From assembly GCA_963931925.1 (NCBI GenBank), contig OZ007570.1, positions 1,244,001 through 1,308,000 of the forward strand: a stretch of DNA of 64,000 bases, in the 5' to 3' direction. Shown piece after piece: positions 1-29,258 of this stretch. The notes below the pieces were generated by a model, which was not told where the DNA came from, ran no database searches, and worked only from the letters and a program-made list of their open reading frames with translations. The DNA comes from Onchidella celtica (Eukaryota; Mollusca; Gastropoda; Systellommatophora; Onchidiidae). Position numbers and translations under genes: made by a program. How positions within the stretch are numbered: the first letter of the stretch is position 1; every line of letters begins with the position of its first letter.

Positions 1-406
1 TGTTTTCAGTAATTTCTGTTCAGACTAAAAGCACTAGAGTAGGTTGATCAACATTCATGTCATGAAATTTATTTTATTAGTTTGTGCAGACCATTTTCAT
101 CCAGTGATGTTCCTTCTAAAGACCTGTCAAAATTTAAATTTTTACCTAACCATTAGGCATTATCTCTAAGATGTCTAGATCTAGTACTTTTCACTTCTAA
201 ACTTGAAAAACTTGGTTGAACCGAAGACAGAGCTCAGTACACACGTTTAGATTTTTTTATTACACTGTGTAGATTTCCTTTGTTTTCAAAGCAGGTTATC
301 ATAATGATCACCGATGAAGAAGAAATCTGAGAAAAACATGAACCAGATGATCAAAATATCCATATCACGAAGGCGTGTCTAATATTATTTGTGTCTCTGC
401 CAACAG
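1..406. other. Presumed Scm intron, left edge
   Basis: AT-rich DNA left of the first recognised Scm exon. The exon at 407 starts inside a codon, so this is intronic. No coding exon, RNA gene or repeat was recognised here. Confidence 0.6.
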
Positions 407-15605
<15,199 letters not shown>

Positions 15606-17421
15606 AGGTGCTGTTGTCTTTACAGTGACTGTTTCATTTGAAGACATGTGGTCTCTACATAACTTATAATTGTGTTCAGTTATTTGGGAGATATGGATCA
15701 AGACTTTCGTATCTTAGTCAGTCTTCAATTTTATTTGTTAATGTTCAATCAGATGGTTATTTGAGTCAGGATGTATTTTCACATAGTGTGAGTGAGCACT
15801 AGAGTTCTTAGTGAGATCACCAAAGATATCATTACCCACTTGAATACATGATGAATTTGGGAAGAATGAAGTTGGTGCGTTTTTAGTGCAAGCGGAGGAA
15901 AAAATAAACAGTAATAATGAAATCGCTGTCAAGATTATTTATCTGTTAACAAAATACGGTGTGAGTGCATCCCATAAATATGTCACAAAATTACTTCCTG
16001 TGTCCTGGCCTTCGAGGATTTCCAGAAAGATTGTAGAACAGAGTGAGATCCCAGCATGATGAATAATGTGACATCTTTTGTGCATGTCATCAAGGCATGA
16101 AACTGTGCTAAATTAGTCACAACACTTAACACCAAAATGGACATATGTTTTTTACCCTTTCGTTTTTATTTTTCCTTTGATGACCAGCCACAGAGAAGTG
16201 GGTTTGGGTATTGAAGTGAATCTGGTCATGGCAGATCCAGAGAGGGAAATGCCAGCTATTGCTGACAGTTTTTCAGGATTCTTCAGCCTGGAGATTTAGG
16301 AATAAACTAAGGAATATTCAAGTAAAGAATTGTGAGTGACTCATTGCCCAATTTGATACACTGAGAAAGTATTTCATTGTGAAGATCTAAGTCACAGGAA
16401 AATCAAGTCATTGTGCTTGATTGAACCAGCTGAGACTACAATTACACATTTATTTCTTCCATACTGGGATTAATGTCATCTCAATGCTATTCTGCAAGTG
16501 TGGTGCTTAGTGAAATCTGGGCATTTAATACTGAATATTCACATTGATTTCTGAATTTTGAAACTAGTGGTCTCGTCCTGTACTGTTCAGAATTATGAAA
16601 TATAGTACTTTGTCTAAGGTTTTTTCATTTATTTTATACTAAATTTTCACATTTGGTGCAAGAACTGAAATTCTCTTTTGCAGTGAAGTCATATGTTGTG
16701 AAGACATTGAACGTGTATTCCCTTTTTTTTGTTTTGTCTTTTGTTTGTTCTGTATCTATTTACTCATTTTCTTCAGGGGTTTACAAAATATTTCTTTGTC
16801 AGGGAAAGCAAATTGATATGTGAATTGTAGATTTTGATTAACACAAAATGTAAAACAACTGTTGACCGTTTTTGTAGTTTTTTTTTTTTTTTATATCTTA
16901 CATGCAATTGTAACTGTTGAAATATCTGCTGCCGAGTTTTTTTGTGGCCAATGACTCCAATTGTCCAGTTTGTTTTCAAAAGCTTGTTTATAATTGTATC
17001 AAACTCATTGTGCAAGTTTTATAGGGTTGGATGTTTAGTTGTAGGTACCTCCACTCTGAAACTGGCATACATTATCATTACATGTAGGACCATAGAGAGT
17101 TTACACTGAACAGAACTTAAAGCTAAAGGTGAACTCAATGAAGTTATTTGCCCTTTGCAAAATCACAAATACTAATCTCCAATGAATAAGATGTTAAGCT
17201 CTTAATAGTGCACATCTGCAACATCTGTGAAAGTTGTAGGGACTGTGCTAATGGCTGTGCATCCAGGTATTGGCTCATATGCTTGATGAACAGTTTGGTC
17301 AGACTCACCAAAAAATCAGGCCAGAAGCACCGGTTACTATTGTAGTTATGAAGTGAGGTCACCAATGAGGAGCAGCAATCTTGCGAATGAACCAGTGCAT
17401 ACGAAACGCAAACATTTGCAC

Positions 17422-17907
17422 TAGGGCTGGGCAGGGAATCGCTTTGTGGTTAATGGTTATCCGACTGATCCAAATGTGAAAAACTGGTTAACTGGTTCGT
17501 GAACCGAATATTTAACAACTGGCGAAAGTAAGTCTGGTTTTCAACGTGCTTGGTTCTTTTGGCGGCAGTTTGGGACGACCACCGCAGACAGGATGGCGTC
17601 ATCGGAATGTGGCAGTGTCCCTTTTCAAGTTAGATGGATTGGAAAAATCGGCCAGTAAACAAGTAATAAGTTGATCAGATCGAAAAAATAATTGCATTTT
17701 TGAAATTAGCATATCAAAAATATCAAAGTCTAAGTGTACGCATACCGTTTTTGTGCTTTGTTTAAAAGATATCAATTCCTTGAGCATTACACCATTAATT
17801 GAACCAAATCTGAAAAGCAAGTCGAGTCCAAAATTTGGTTAATTTTTATTGGTTTCATCCAAATATCTGGTGAACCGGTTGGTGAACTGGATCTTTGTCC
17901 AGGCCTA
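17422..17907. mobile_element. hAT-type MITE, 486 bp
   Basis: An exact 8-bp target duplication ATTTGCAC lies at 17414-17421 and 17908-17915. Ends are inverted: TAGGGCTGGGCA on the left and the complement of a TAGGCCTGGACA end on the right (10 of 12 match). Eight-base duplications with ends of this kind are typical of hAT elements. The inside has words such as GGTTAACTGGTTCGTGAACC and encodes no transposase, so it is non-autonomous. Confidence 0.82.
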
Positions 17908-20226
17908 ATTTGCACCTGTGAAAATAGTGGATATTTTCTGTTGATCCATTCATTTATCAAAACATGATGCAGTGAATGGTTGGATGTTCATATACCTGAA
18001 TGAAAAGCAAGAAAAGTGGCTTCAGCACGTATGATGATACTCAGTCATAGAGTGGTTAGGTTATATTTGAGAGAGTGTAGTGGCAAGGTTTTTTTTTCAT
18101 ACATTTGTGGAAATTGTTACATATATGTAATCACAATATATATCATGTTTATGTAGGGGCCAAGTTACCTGCAGCCATCAGTCATGCATTTTATGATCTT
18201 ATGCTGTCAGTCAGAATATCAGACTAGTTGGTGAGTCTGTGGTGATGTATTCCCAGAACTATTTAATGTGAAAACAGACATTTCTGTGTCATTTATCATG
18301 GAAAATGCAATTTGCAAAAATGCAAAAATAGTGGAACCATTTACTATATATATAAGAGTCGTATTTTCTGAATGAAAAAATGCATTAGTATGTGAAAGAC
18401 TTGGCTAATGTTTTATTGTGAAAATCTAAACTTGCAATCTGGAACTGTAATGAAGTCAAAATATGAATGGGTGTCCACAGTGGTGGATTTAAAAAAAAGT
18501 TTTTTCATTTTAATATGTAGATCCGATTTTGTGAAGTGTCTGAGTACAGCAGAGACCAAGATGATACCACAGCCCTTAGTACTTTCTGTCTGTCCAGAAA
18601 AGTTTGCATGAGATCAGCTGAACAAATATTACCAATAGGTGCTACAATTATTGTCTCATATTTTTGTCAACGTGTGGTTTATTCTTGGTGCTGCCAAAGA
18701 CATTTTCAACATTAAGAACCAATTTTGTGTGACATTTGAACAGAGTGAGATGTTTTAGGTGGGAGAACTTTGAGGTGTTGTGTGTGGCTTGAAATTGAAC
18801 TAATTAATTTTGTCATTTCTCTCTAATGTTTAATCTAAGGTGCTGAAATTGCCAATGCCATGCTTCTTTATGAATGATTATCAGCAAAAAAGGCAGTAGC
18901 AGTAGCATTTACATGTACATTGATATTTCAGGTTCAAATAGTAGGTGCTAGAACTATCATCAAATGTGACTGATATTTGATAAAATATGGTATTATATTC
19001 CTTGTTGTTTTTACATCAACACAGAGACCTTAGCCTGTTGTTGAATTTATAGAGAAGAAAATGACAATTGATGCATGAAAGGTAAAAGTTGCTTTGAAAG
19101 TTAAAAATGATATTATAAAGATGACCAGGCTAGATTAGGCTGGACCAGACCAGATCAGGCTGGACCAGACTAGATCAGGCTGGACGTGGAGCTGAAACTT
19201 TATGCAAATTGCCATAGGAGGCTCAGAATGTCCTTCAGAACAACAATTATTTACTGTTTAGTAATATTTATGTCAGTTTAAAAATAAATGGAGTGTTTCT
19301 CAGAAACCTCAAGAGAAATTACAGCTTTCATTCCACTAAATTCTTCTCAAAGGAGAGTGAGATTTGAAGAAGAAAAGAAGAAGGAATACAACATTAATAA
19401 GAGAATGAACAGTAATGTTTTATATGTATCTTTCTTGTCATCATCGAACTGAATAGCCTACCATGTTTCAAAAATATTTTTGTTTTGTTTACGAGTGCAT
19501 TTTGTTTTTTTACTTTTATTTTTTGTTATAAATGCTTGAGAGTTTTTGTGGTTTGCTTCCTCTGTGGGACGTCAGAGAAATTCATGTTTTGAGCATCTGT
19601 TGCTTACCAACATTAGCTCACAACGTCAATTGTTTGTGTAAGTGAAGATGGAACGTTATTGTTACAAATGATGATGGGTTTTGAATGGCGTTATGCATAT
19701 CCTGTCATGACACCGCACAGGTGCCAGTGACCTAATTTTACAGGAGAGGGAAAAAAAACTAACAAGTGTTGCTTGAAATTCTTTAACAAATACAGATTAT
19801 TTAATCAACATTTGAGATATTTTGTACTCCCAAATAATCAAAAAACAAACAAACAAAATGCTTGTGTTCAAGGAATTCTAGAACATTTGGCAAAGAAAGA
19901 ACAGTCAAGTGCAGTTGTGTGAATACACTGATGTGGTTTTATGCTAAGGCCAGCAATTATTTACATTTTCATATTGCTGATACCATGAAAACTTCTTTTA
20001 AGAAACTGGGTCCAACATTGGTTTACAAGGACAACACCTTTAGCCATGTAAACTGGGTATCAGTGTCAATCATTGATGTATTTACAGGTATATGTATCAT
20101 TTCTTCAGTTGGAGTCAGTTTTGACAGTATGTAGTTTTTTTATGCTGCTGATGTTTTAGGAAGACATTGACAATCACAAATGTGTAACCAGCATCTAGGT
20201 TGGTATAAAAATGTTGGAAGTGCAGT

Positions 20227-20750
20227 GGGACAGTTTCCAGAGGGAGTCCAGTGGAGAAAATGTATATTGTAGGGACAGTTTCCAGAGATAGTCCAGTAGA
20301 GAAAATGTATAATGTAGGGACAGTTTCCAGAGATAGCCCAGTAGAGGAAATGTATATTGTAGGGACAGTTTCCAGAGATAGCCAGTAGAGTAAATGTATA
20401 TTGTAGGGACAGTTTCCAGAGATAGCCCAGTAGAGAAAATGTAAATTGTAGGGACAGTTTCCAGAGATAGCCCAGTAGAGAAAATGTATATTGTAGGGAC
20501 AGTTTCCAGAGATAGCCTAGTAGAGAAAATGTATATTGTAGGGACAGTTTCCAGAGATAGCCTAGTAGAGAAAATGTATATTGTAGGGACAGTTTCCAGA
20601 GATAGCCCAGTAGAGAAAATGTATATTGTAGGGACAGTTTCCAGAGATAGCCAGTAGAGTAAATGTATATTGTAGGGACAGTTTCCAGAGATAGCCCAGT
20701 AGAGAAAATGTATATTGTAGGGACAGTTTCCAGAGGGAGCCCGTTGAGAA
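20227..20750. repeat. 45-bp minisatellite, 12 copies
   Basis: Unit begins GGGACAGTTTCCAGAGATAG and continues CCCAGTAGAGAAAATGTATA. Starts recur at 45 bases (44 in two places) from 20227 to 20720. Because 45 is a multiple of 3, one minus-strand frame stays open across the array and gives a 15-residue repeat peptide. There is no other sign that it is a gene. Confidence 0.93.
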
Positions 20751-23700
20751 AATTTGAAGCCTACTGGGGGATAAACAGTGAAGATAACCAATAGTTTGTC
20801 TGTCTCTGCCGAAGCACTTCCAAAATGAATGGGAATGCTAATGTTGACAGTAGTTCAGAATTATTATGGACTTTTGTAATGTGTTGATTTTTTGTTGAAG
20901 ATATTTAAACCCTAAGTGTGAAATCATTTTATCTACATATTGAAAATGGCAAGATGTGCAATCTCTTTGCAAATAGAAGTTTGGACTTGTGATCAAATTT
21001 TTCATAAGAGCTGATGGTAGATCAATTTTTTCAACTTTGCATAATTATGGTATGCAGTTTTGTTGTGACAATCCTATTGGTGATACAATTTATGAGACAG
21101 ACAACACTGATAATCCATCGCAAATTGTCTGTGACATTGTTGAAACTGTCCATTTCTTCCATCAGTGTTCATTTATTGAAGATTAAAAGAAAATGACGTG
21201 AAAACAGTCTCAAACTGTAGTCCTAATGTGAGGGAGTAAATCGTGTGTTTGGCTTATATCTGATATATAGAGCTGTCAACATTTGATTTGTAATAATACT
21301 TAACAAAGTTTGTATTCGATATATAGCAATAAAACGTGGATGGGTCAAGAAAACTTCCATCTCAGAAAGTTTCAATTCCTGGTCTTAAGTTGTTCAGAAG
21401 GCTCCAAGCTGGAATCTGTCAGGACATGAGAGATATACCTCAGTATTTCCATGGCATGGTGTCAGTTTTTTGTTCTGGTGTGTAATTGTTGCAATATGGT
21501 ATCACAAATATTCATATTTTATTTTTTCATAATTTCTCCAGCTGTTACTGTATGGGATATGGTATTGGTATTCATGAATGTGTTTGTAATTGATTTACAC
21601 TTCTTTCTTTTTAAATTGTGAACATTGTGAACATAGCCTTTTAGCCTACCTTTAATGATTTGTTTTACATTTTTGTATAGCAGATAGACGTCGCTTCATC
21701 TTCCTGTGTTTTCTTATACACCAATTTCCATTTGTTTTCTGACAAGCTCCACTGTTGCTTCCAATGAGAATGAGATAAAATGAAATAATGAGTAGAAATG
21801 TGTCCAGGAAACAGTGGCTGCAGATTATGGATGTAATTTTTGACCAGTGAGCTGAATGCTTTTGTCAGTCAGTGTTTGTAGGCAACTGCCCCATGTATAC
21901 TTGGTTATTCAGCAATCAAAGATTGCAGTTGGACTAACATTTATAATTTAGCTATTAAAAGAAAGTTGTATTTTTCAATCATTGGAGAATTCCATGCAAA
22001 AAAAGATTTTGGCTGCGCATTATGGGTCATGGCCAATTTGGCACTTGATGCCTATGATTTTTCTGTTTTCAATTTGTCCAAACTGTCAAGACATGACACA
22101 GAATTGATAAATCACTAAGTACATTTTTGTCCCTTCTAAGAAATACAGTGGAACTTGTTTAAACCGAAAGTGGATAACAGGAAATTTCTCTGTCCCTGAA
22201 AGATTTCCATTGTCCCGCCTCTAATCCTTTTATTTTGCTTCCAAGTTTACATCTCTTTACAGGTAAAGAAAATCATGTAAAAACCTTTCAACTCTTTCAC
22301 TTACTGCGCCAAGCGAGGGTGCTGTCTTGAAAGTTCAATACCTTTGATGTGAAATAGAACAATCGGGCCTTGTTCATGTCATACACTACTACAAATACAA
22401 TGTATATAGGGCTACTCGATTTGGTTGCGGGGGGAGGAGAGGAGAGGACATAGTGTCTTTGAACCGGGCCACGAGGATACCAGACAGAAAGGCGCTGCTG
22501 TTGTGAGCAGTATTTTTTTCTTTTCAACCAGTCATCCTCTGGTCCTTTCATCATTCAGTAGGCCATCATGAATACTACGAATAATAGGAACATGTCGTGG
22601 GTGTCACATCGACTAAAAGTACTATACATTCATGTTACCTTGTCCAGCAAATCAACTACATCATAGTGGACACAACCACCTTCACTTTGTCTGTACTTTT
22701 AGGTTACTGTACCTAGCCTGCTGGTGCATCTCTCATTCACATACACACCAGCATACACATGGGAGGCTGATTGATGGATACAGAACATGGAGGAAAGTGA
22801 TCAAGTAAAATGACCAAGATGTCTGAACTGATCACTTCTCATTCAGAGACTAAAAATGGTGGTTTTAAAACAATTACTTTTTATCCAAAATACTGTTGGT
22901 ACCAAATATACTTATTGGTCTCCTGAATGTCAGTTTAAGCAGGTTCCACTGTAGTTATAGTCATTGTACTCTTCCCAATACAAAGTTATGCTTACATTCT
23001 GCTAACATCAGGAAATGCAATTTTCTTACCACTTGCAATTTACTCTTAGTAGTATCATTTACATTACTGTACACATTATTGCCATGTTTTCACTTTTGGA
23101 CCAATGTATACAAAATAAAAGAATGTGCTGGGAGAGAGCTCATCCTTATACTTGGAAGTGGGATGTAGATTTTTCCTTTGTGAGGAGACTGCAGTTGTTG
23201 GGTTTCTGTACACATGTAGGTTACCCAGTCTCTAGTGGCATTTGTACCCAGACAAAGTCAGTGATGCACATTTTATGCAGTGCTGATGATTTTGCACCGG
23301 GGCATTGCTAGAGTTGTTTGTATAGTTACAAGTGTTATATAACCTGCCTGCACATTGTTGTCAGAATATTGGACCTGTTAGATACTTCAAGAGACCGAGT
23401 GAGTTAGAAACGGAAGATTACAATCACTACTTGGAAAAAGCACATCATCGTTCTGAAAGAAGACTGGATTAAGGATATTCTGATTAATTTTTTGGGGTTA
23501 CAATTTGCATTGAAATTTGCTTCTAAAATCATCAATACTATCAGATATTATGTTACATCATGTACCTTGAGCAACTTAACTGTAATTTGATGCTGAAGAA
23601 TTTCAAAACCAGCAATCTTGGGCTTGGCTGGGAGTATTTCCAGGTACAGATAGATCTATTCTGTTGTTTTGTATGTCATTTCCTTGTCATTTTTGAAATG

Positions 23701-26700
23701 TCATTTACAAACATGTAATATCAAAGCCTTGACTATCGAAACTTCATGGGGGCAGTTGGAGAATGAAATGAGATGTAATGGTATACATGATGTTATGCAT
23801 AGCATCCGTTGTTTTTTGATACCATCCAAGTAATGTATAGGTTTTGATTTCTGAATTATATTTGTGACTCAGCCTTTTGCTTTTTACACTTTTAGGTTAT
23901 GATGATACGTTTATTTATAACCCATAAGTAAGCACAGACTTGTTTACTTTCTTATGCTGGTTTGTGAACTATGGAAATATTTACATTTGTCATGTGACTG
24001 AAAATAAATACAACTTATGGTTGTTGGTTTTTTTGGTTGGTCCTACAGTGGCTATGCAGTAACTTTTGTGTTCAGGGTTTTTGCTGCGATGCTGAATCAT
24101 TTTCATTTTCCATTGTAGTCATGGTAACCAATGGCCATTCATCTTTTCTATAGCTCTGGTTCTGCCAGGACTGTCACATTATATTACATGTACTATGCTG
24201 CCATCATTTCATTTTGAAAGGACTTTCTCATTGCATTACGACATTCATCTTCATCTCTATGGATGCTCATGGACCAGAAGTTCTGAGTTCAGGTGTGTCA
24301 GGGGACAAACAGTTAAACGAGTGCTATGCACCACAAGAAGTTTGTGTCAGAAATTCCCTTCTATCTGATCTTTGCTACAGTTTGTTTATATTGTTCAGCT
24401 GCCAGGAGAAGGCAGGGTCAGTTATTGTTTTGGTCACTCAGCAAGAATTCCATCATGTTTGGCCAATGTGCAACAGAAAATGAAAGAGTTAGCTCTCTTC
24501 GCTCCTGCGTCCTAGCATATTTTTTGCTTCCAGTAAAGTGTTGACAAATTACTTCTTGAATCAGTTATGTATGTCACTGTGATGGACTTGCAGGAAGTAA
24601 AGATCAGAAATATTGATTATTTATTTTGACAGCTATGCAATTTGATAGTATTGATAGTGGATGATTGTTTGAAGCTTCTCATGGCCTGTGTGAAATCTTG
24701 TCCTGTAAAGCAAGCTAGGAAGTAAAGAAGACAGCGCTGAAAATGTATTCATTGTACCCAGGCTTTTCCAGCTCTTCTGCCAAAGTTTGCTGTAAAAGTA
24801 AAACCTCTTGAACCAAGAAAGTGTTGAGTACATCGACTACATCTGCTATAGAATTTGACTCAGTGAAGGGTCGGACAGACAGGGTTCTCCGGGAAGTTTT
24901 ATTCTGATCCTCCATCAAAGAACACGTTTAGTGTGGCCAAACAGAACGAACATGTTTTCTTCAATCAACAATGATTGTGAATGTCTGCCTCAGACCTCTC
25001 CCTCCTCCTCACTATCAACACCATCATCATCATCATTATGCATTTTACTCATTGACTGCAGTTTGCTTGTTACTCTCAGAATTGTGTTTTTGGAGTTGTG
25101 AAAAATAAAAACATCATTCATTTCACAATGTTTGTCTTTGATGTATAAATAATTTCTTTGCATTTGTGTCAAGACGATGGTTTGTCTGTTGTATGAGTGT
25201 TTATATTGGATGGGCAGTTTTTCAAGGAGTTTGTCTGGTGTGAGATGAACATAATGCGTGAACGTGTATGGGTGTGCTTGGCCTGAGAGGAAATGTCTTA
25301 CCTCGCGCATCTCAACTTTCCAGTTTACTACCTTGATTTTACCGGCATATTATCTACTGCTTAATCTTACTGATCAGTATAATAAATAGTCATACACTTA
25401 GATTCCTTCAGTGAATAAGTAAAGTCTTATTAATCTTAACTATCTCTGTCTCCACTATTCTATTCCTTCCAGTGTAAACTGGAACAAAGTAGTGCGATTG
25501 TCTTAGATTTGGATTGCCTCGGACAGTGCCAGATGTTCATACCTGATCCTACATTTGGTCCTCCAGAGGACCAGGAAATAGCCAAGGTTGTCCTGACAGT
25601 CATATTCACCTTTACCTCTTTACCTTGGATCTGCCTTTGGCTACAAAGAAAGACCTTCCATAGATGAGTTGGAGTGTTGTTTAGTTCAAGAGAAGTATTT
25701 ATTAATATTGATATAACTTACCAATTGAATCATGACCAAATAAATTCTATGCTCCCAACAAAAAGTATCCTACACAATTAGGATAACATTCTCTGATACA
25801 GTCAGACCTTTGAACTTCTCATTAAACAGTTGTGATAAAAAATGCAATTTTACCCACTTCCCAACTCTCCAGTTCCTTAATCTGCTTCTCCTTCCCATGC
25901 ATGTGCTAGTACTACCACCTACCTTGAACTTTCACCCCAAAAATTTTTAAATATTCATGAACCACATGTAAAAACAGACTTGGATTTATCATTTTCACCT
26001 TTGGAAATTCACAGCCCGTGATTGGTTGAAAGACATGCATATGTATGATTGTCCCAGGAGTTTCAAACTTCACTGCAGTCTAGCTTCGTTTTGCATTGGC
26101 AAATTACATTCACTAAAGATGAAAAACTTTAGCAAAAGAATTGAAATTTTCCCATTTCAACCAACACAACCAGCACAAGAAATAAATTCACATCAAACAC
26201 AAACTTGAAGATCCACACACATAAACCATCAGTGAAAGAATAAAGAAAACTCACTGAGACCAATTTTATTTTCATTTCATTCTTAAACATCACCATGATA
26301 AAAAGAGACATTTACATTTTCTATTCATTACCAATCACAGAAATTTAATCACCCTGTAATAACAAAAATATACGATGTATGATTACGTACAAGCCAGGTG
26401 AAAAGTCTTACTTGAGAATAAAATAATGTTCTAAAAAATTCTTATCCTTTTTGCAGTGTGTGCAACAAACATGAATATTATGAAAAGTGAGTATTCATGA
26501 AGGAAATCTTGCTCTCCAAATTATTACAGTTCAAACGAGTTCATTTTTTTTTGCTTTCAGATGAACTTTAAATTTAAAAGATAGCAAGTTAATTTACCAA
26601 TCAATTGGAGATATTGATTTTTCAAATAAACTCTTTCACAATTTTTGAGTATAATGAAATAAAACACTAACAACATTTTGTTCAGGTAAATGGTAAATCC

Positions 26701-28073
26701 AGACTTTACTTTGGTAAAAACTAGTAGCCAGGGCTCGTGGCCTTGTTCCAGTGAAGTTCGTGGGATGCAGTGACTTTCTGTAGTCATCCCTAAGCCCTAT
26801 GGAACCCAACAATGTTCCCTCTCTTTAACTTCAAATTATCACAGCCAACATTCTCATGTTACCTCAATCTAAAGCCACACGAGTAAAAACTAATTTATAT
26901 CTGCCAGCTATCTGGATAGTGCAGATATCTCCAGCCAAACCTTCAATAAGCCAAAGTGAATTTCAGAATCATTTACACCAATTAAAAAAAAGTAATTAAA
27001 CAAAAACTGAGTGCATGGTACTGAAAACACATAAAATAGACCTGGATATACACAATAGTTTTTATCTGTGACAATTTGTTGTTCTCTACTCCATATTAAC
27101 TAAATATTCACAAGGATAAATTTTATAATTATCTTCATAAGAAGGGGGGTGGGCGCGGTTGAAAGACATGATTTTAAACTGCCAGGGAGGGACAATGTTT
27201 CATTCATGACATGATACACGACACAGGTGATATGAACAGTTTCATTGCTGACAGGTTTGCTAATTCTAAAGTAATTATTTTACCACGAAACACTTTACAT
27301 GTGACAATTCTTCCAATATATGACAACAATTCAGTAATACAATCCATAATTGAAAATATCAGAATATTCCTTTGGAGGAGGGAGCACACTTGCTTGCTTT
27401 ACAGACAGTTTGTAAAACTTCTTTATAAGTGCAAGAAAATTCAAGAGAAAAAAAAAATACACTGAATGTTGATTTCAGTATTGTGTTCATAAAACCTGAT
27501 GTTTATAACTGTGTGAATGGGGTTAATTGTCATCTGCTTTCGTCTCTTATTGCCTGTAAATGTTCCAATTCTTAGCCTATTTCTCCTGGTACTGCCTTTT
27601 TACACATAATTTCAACTTACATTCTATGGTAAAAACTCAGAAAACATGTACTAAGCAGAACAATGCAGGTAAATTAATTATCCAGATTAAAAAAACAAAG
27701 AAATAACGAAATAAAACTGATAATTACACCAACAAAAGTTTATCCAGTTTTTAAAGGAGTTTTGATATTGCCAACCTAAGCGTATTCAAGCTGTTTCTGT
27801 TTTGTTTTTATCCTTCCTCAAAAAGATGCAAATCATATGTTAAGAGAACTCTATTGGGATCAAAATTGATTGCTTTGTGAGACAACACTACATAGCTCAA
27901 TGGTGTCATTAACGGTCTGAAGAACTTTAAACAGGAGAATAAATAAAACCTTTAACATATAGTAGACTGCTAAACTGAATGAAAATGTCAACACCTACTC
28001 AAATTTGGCCCAGCTGTTCAACAAATCTTCGGCTGCAGCTGTTGGAAGCTCAAGGTGAAAACTGAACTTTGAG

Positions 28074-28194
28074 GCTGTTGCTAGAGAAGACCATACAATC
28101 TGACATAGAGAAGCCACAGCTGAGCAGGGTACACAACTCTGTAGTTTCTCTGTTTGGCTTTGTCACTAGACTACTACGCTCCCCTTACTACAGC
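28074..28194. mobile_element. Small inverted-repeat MITE, copy 1
   Basis: About 121 bp. The left end GCTGTTGCTAGAGAAGACC is an imperfect inverted match of the right end (complement GCTGTAGTAAGGGGAGCG). The centre (ACACAACTCTGTAGTTTCTC and the following TTTGGCTTTGT) matches the unit at 37561-37677. No target duplication was recognised. Confidence 0.55.
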
Positions 28195-28230
28195 TTTTGA
28201 TTTTAGTTTTAACGAGGTTTCACCAGCCAA

Positions 28231-28524
28231 CCAGCAATATCTGACCTGAGTATACTGACACTGACCAGCGATATCTGATCTGAGTATACTGACACTGACC
28301 AGCGATATCTGATCTGACTATACTGACACTGACCAGCAATATCTGATCTGAGTATACTGACACTGACCAGCGATATCTGACCTGGGTATACTGACCAGCG
28401 ATATCTGACCTGAGTATACTGACACTGACCAGCGATATCTGACCTGAGTATACTGACACTGACCAGCGATATCTGACCTGGGTATACTGACCAGCGATAT
28501 CTGACCTGAGTATACTGACATTTC
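28231..28524. repeat. 34/28-bp minisatellite, 9 units
   Basis: Units begin CCAGCGATATCTGACCTGAG and end GTATACTGACACTGA. Lengths run 34, 34, 34, 34, 28, 34, 34, 28, 34; the short form lacks one ACTGAC-type hexamer. The long-short alternation suggests growth by higher-order duplication. The minus-strand open frames across it are repeat artefacts. Confidence 0.92.
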
Positions 28525-28975
28525 AGTGCCATAGATACATTTAGGATTTGTTGCATTATGTACAACAGAAACTTTCTGCATTTTCATCCTCAACATCTGT
28601 CTCCTTCTCATACAATGTTAAGAATCCCTAAGAGCTACCAACTGTTCTCTCTCTCATACAGGTGTCTCGAAGACTGATGTAGTATAATTTTTTTTCCTGG
28701 AAATACTGGAAAGATAATGCTACAAACACATGTAATATTTTGCCCACAAAGTTATGATTAATAATGGGAGAATGTAATTACAATACTGACAAATAAACGG
28801 CCTCCAAGTTTCAGTGATAACGCCTTGATTCATGAATTTTGGCTGCATTAAAGTAATAATACTTTGGTACATGAATTTAGACTGCATTGTACACTGCACA
28901 ATGTGATTAATGCCATTCCATTATGTTTCATTACTTTAAATGCAGCAACCAAACTAATAAAAGTCACAATAGTAG

Positions 28976-29180
28976 TGTAACATATGTCAAACTGGCAACC
29001 TACACGTTTGGCACCTGATGCCAGAGAGACCTGGCAATGCACAACGAACTTCGTCTCTGACTTCCGGCCACCCCCCTCAGGCTAGAAACAAGATTTCCCT
29101 GCCTACTTTTATGATCTAGATCTATGAACATCATCTACAATCTATAAGGTTAGTACACACGATATAACTAGTCCTTTACA
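28976..29180 (+). repeat. 5' LTR of the Mag-like element
   Basis: 205 bp, TGTAACATATG to CTTTACA, followed immediately by the primer-site word TGGTGTCAG. Its sequence is the uninterrupted reference for the split 3' LTR. Confidence 0.92.
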
Positions 29181-29258
29181 TGGTGTCAGTACTCACAACC
29201 TAGCCCATATTTGATCAAGATACAACCCACCAGAACCCAGGTCTAGTAAAATCCAAAC

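Larger units (their letters stand above)
15606..28073. other. Scm 3' UTR and intergenic DNA
   Basis: AT-rich DNA with many AATAAA words, so the polyadenylation site cannot be chosen by eye. No protein-coding exon was recognised on either strand. A short tandem repeat of GGCTGGACCAGA lies at 19125-19185. A hAT-type MITE and a 45-bp minisatellite are listed separately. Confidence 0.6.

Noticed and set aside
20195-20791. A 198-residue minus-strand ORF with a 15-residue repeat peptide
   Set aside because: It is the 45-bp minisatellite read in one frame; a period divisible by 3 keeps it open. No splice, start or homology support.
24633-25310. Several minus-strand ORFs of 66-106 residues
   Set aside because: No motif, no consistent splice sites and low-complexity ends; they look like chance frames in AT-rich DNA.
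28209-28611. Three overlapping minus-strand ORFs rich in SVYSGQISLV-type repeats
   Set aside because: Frames across the 34/28-bp minisatellite; all three frames are open, which is not expected of a gene.
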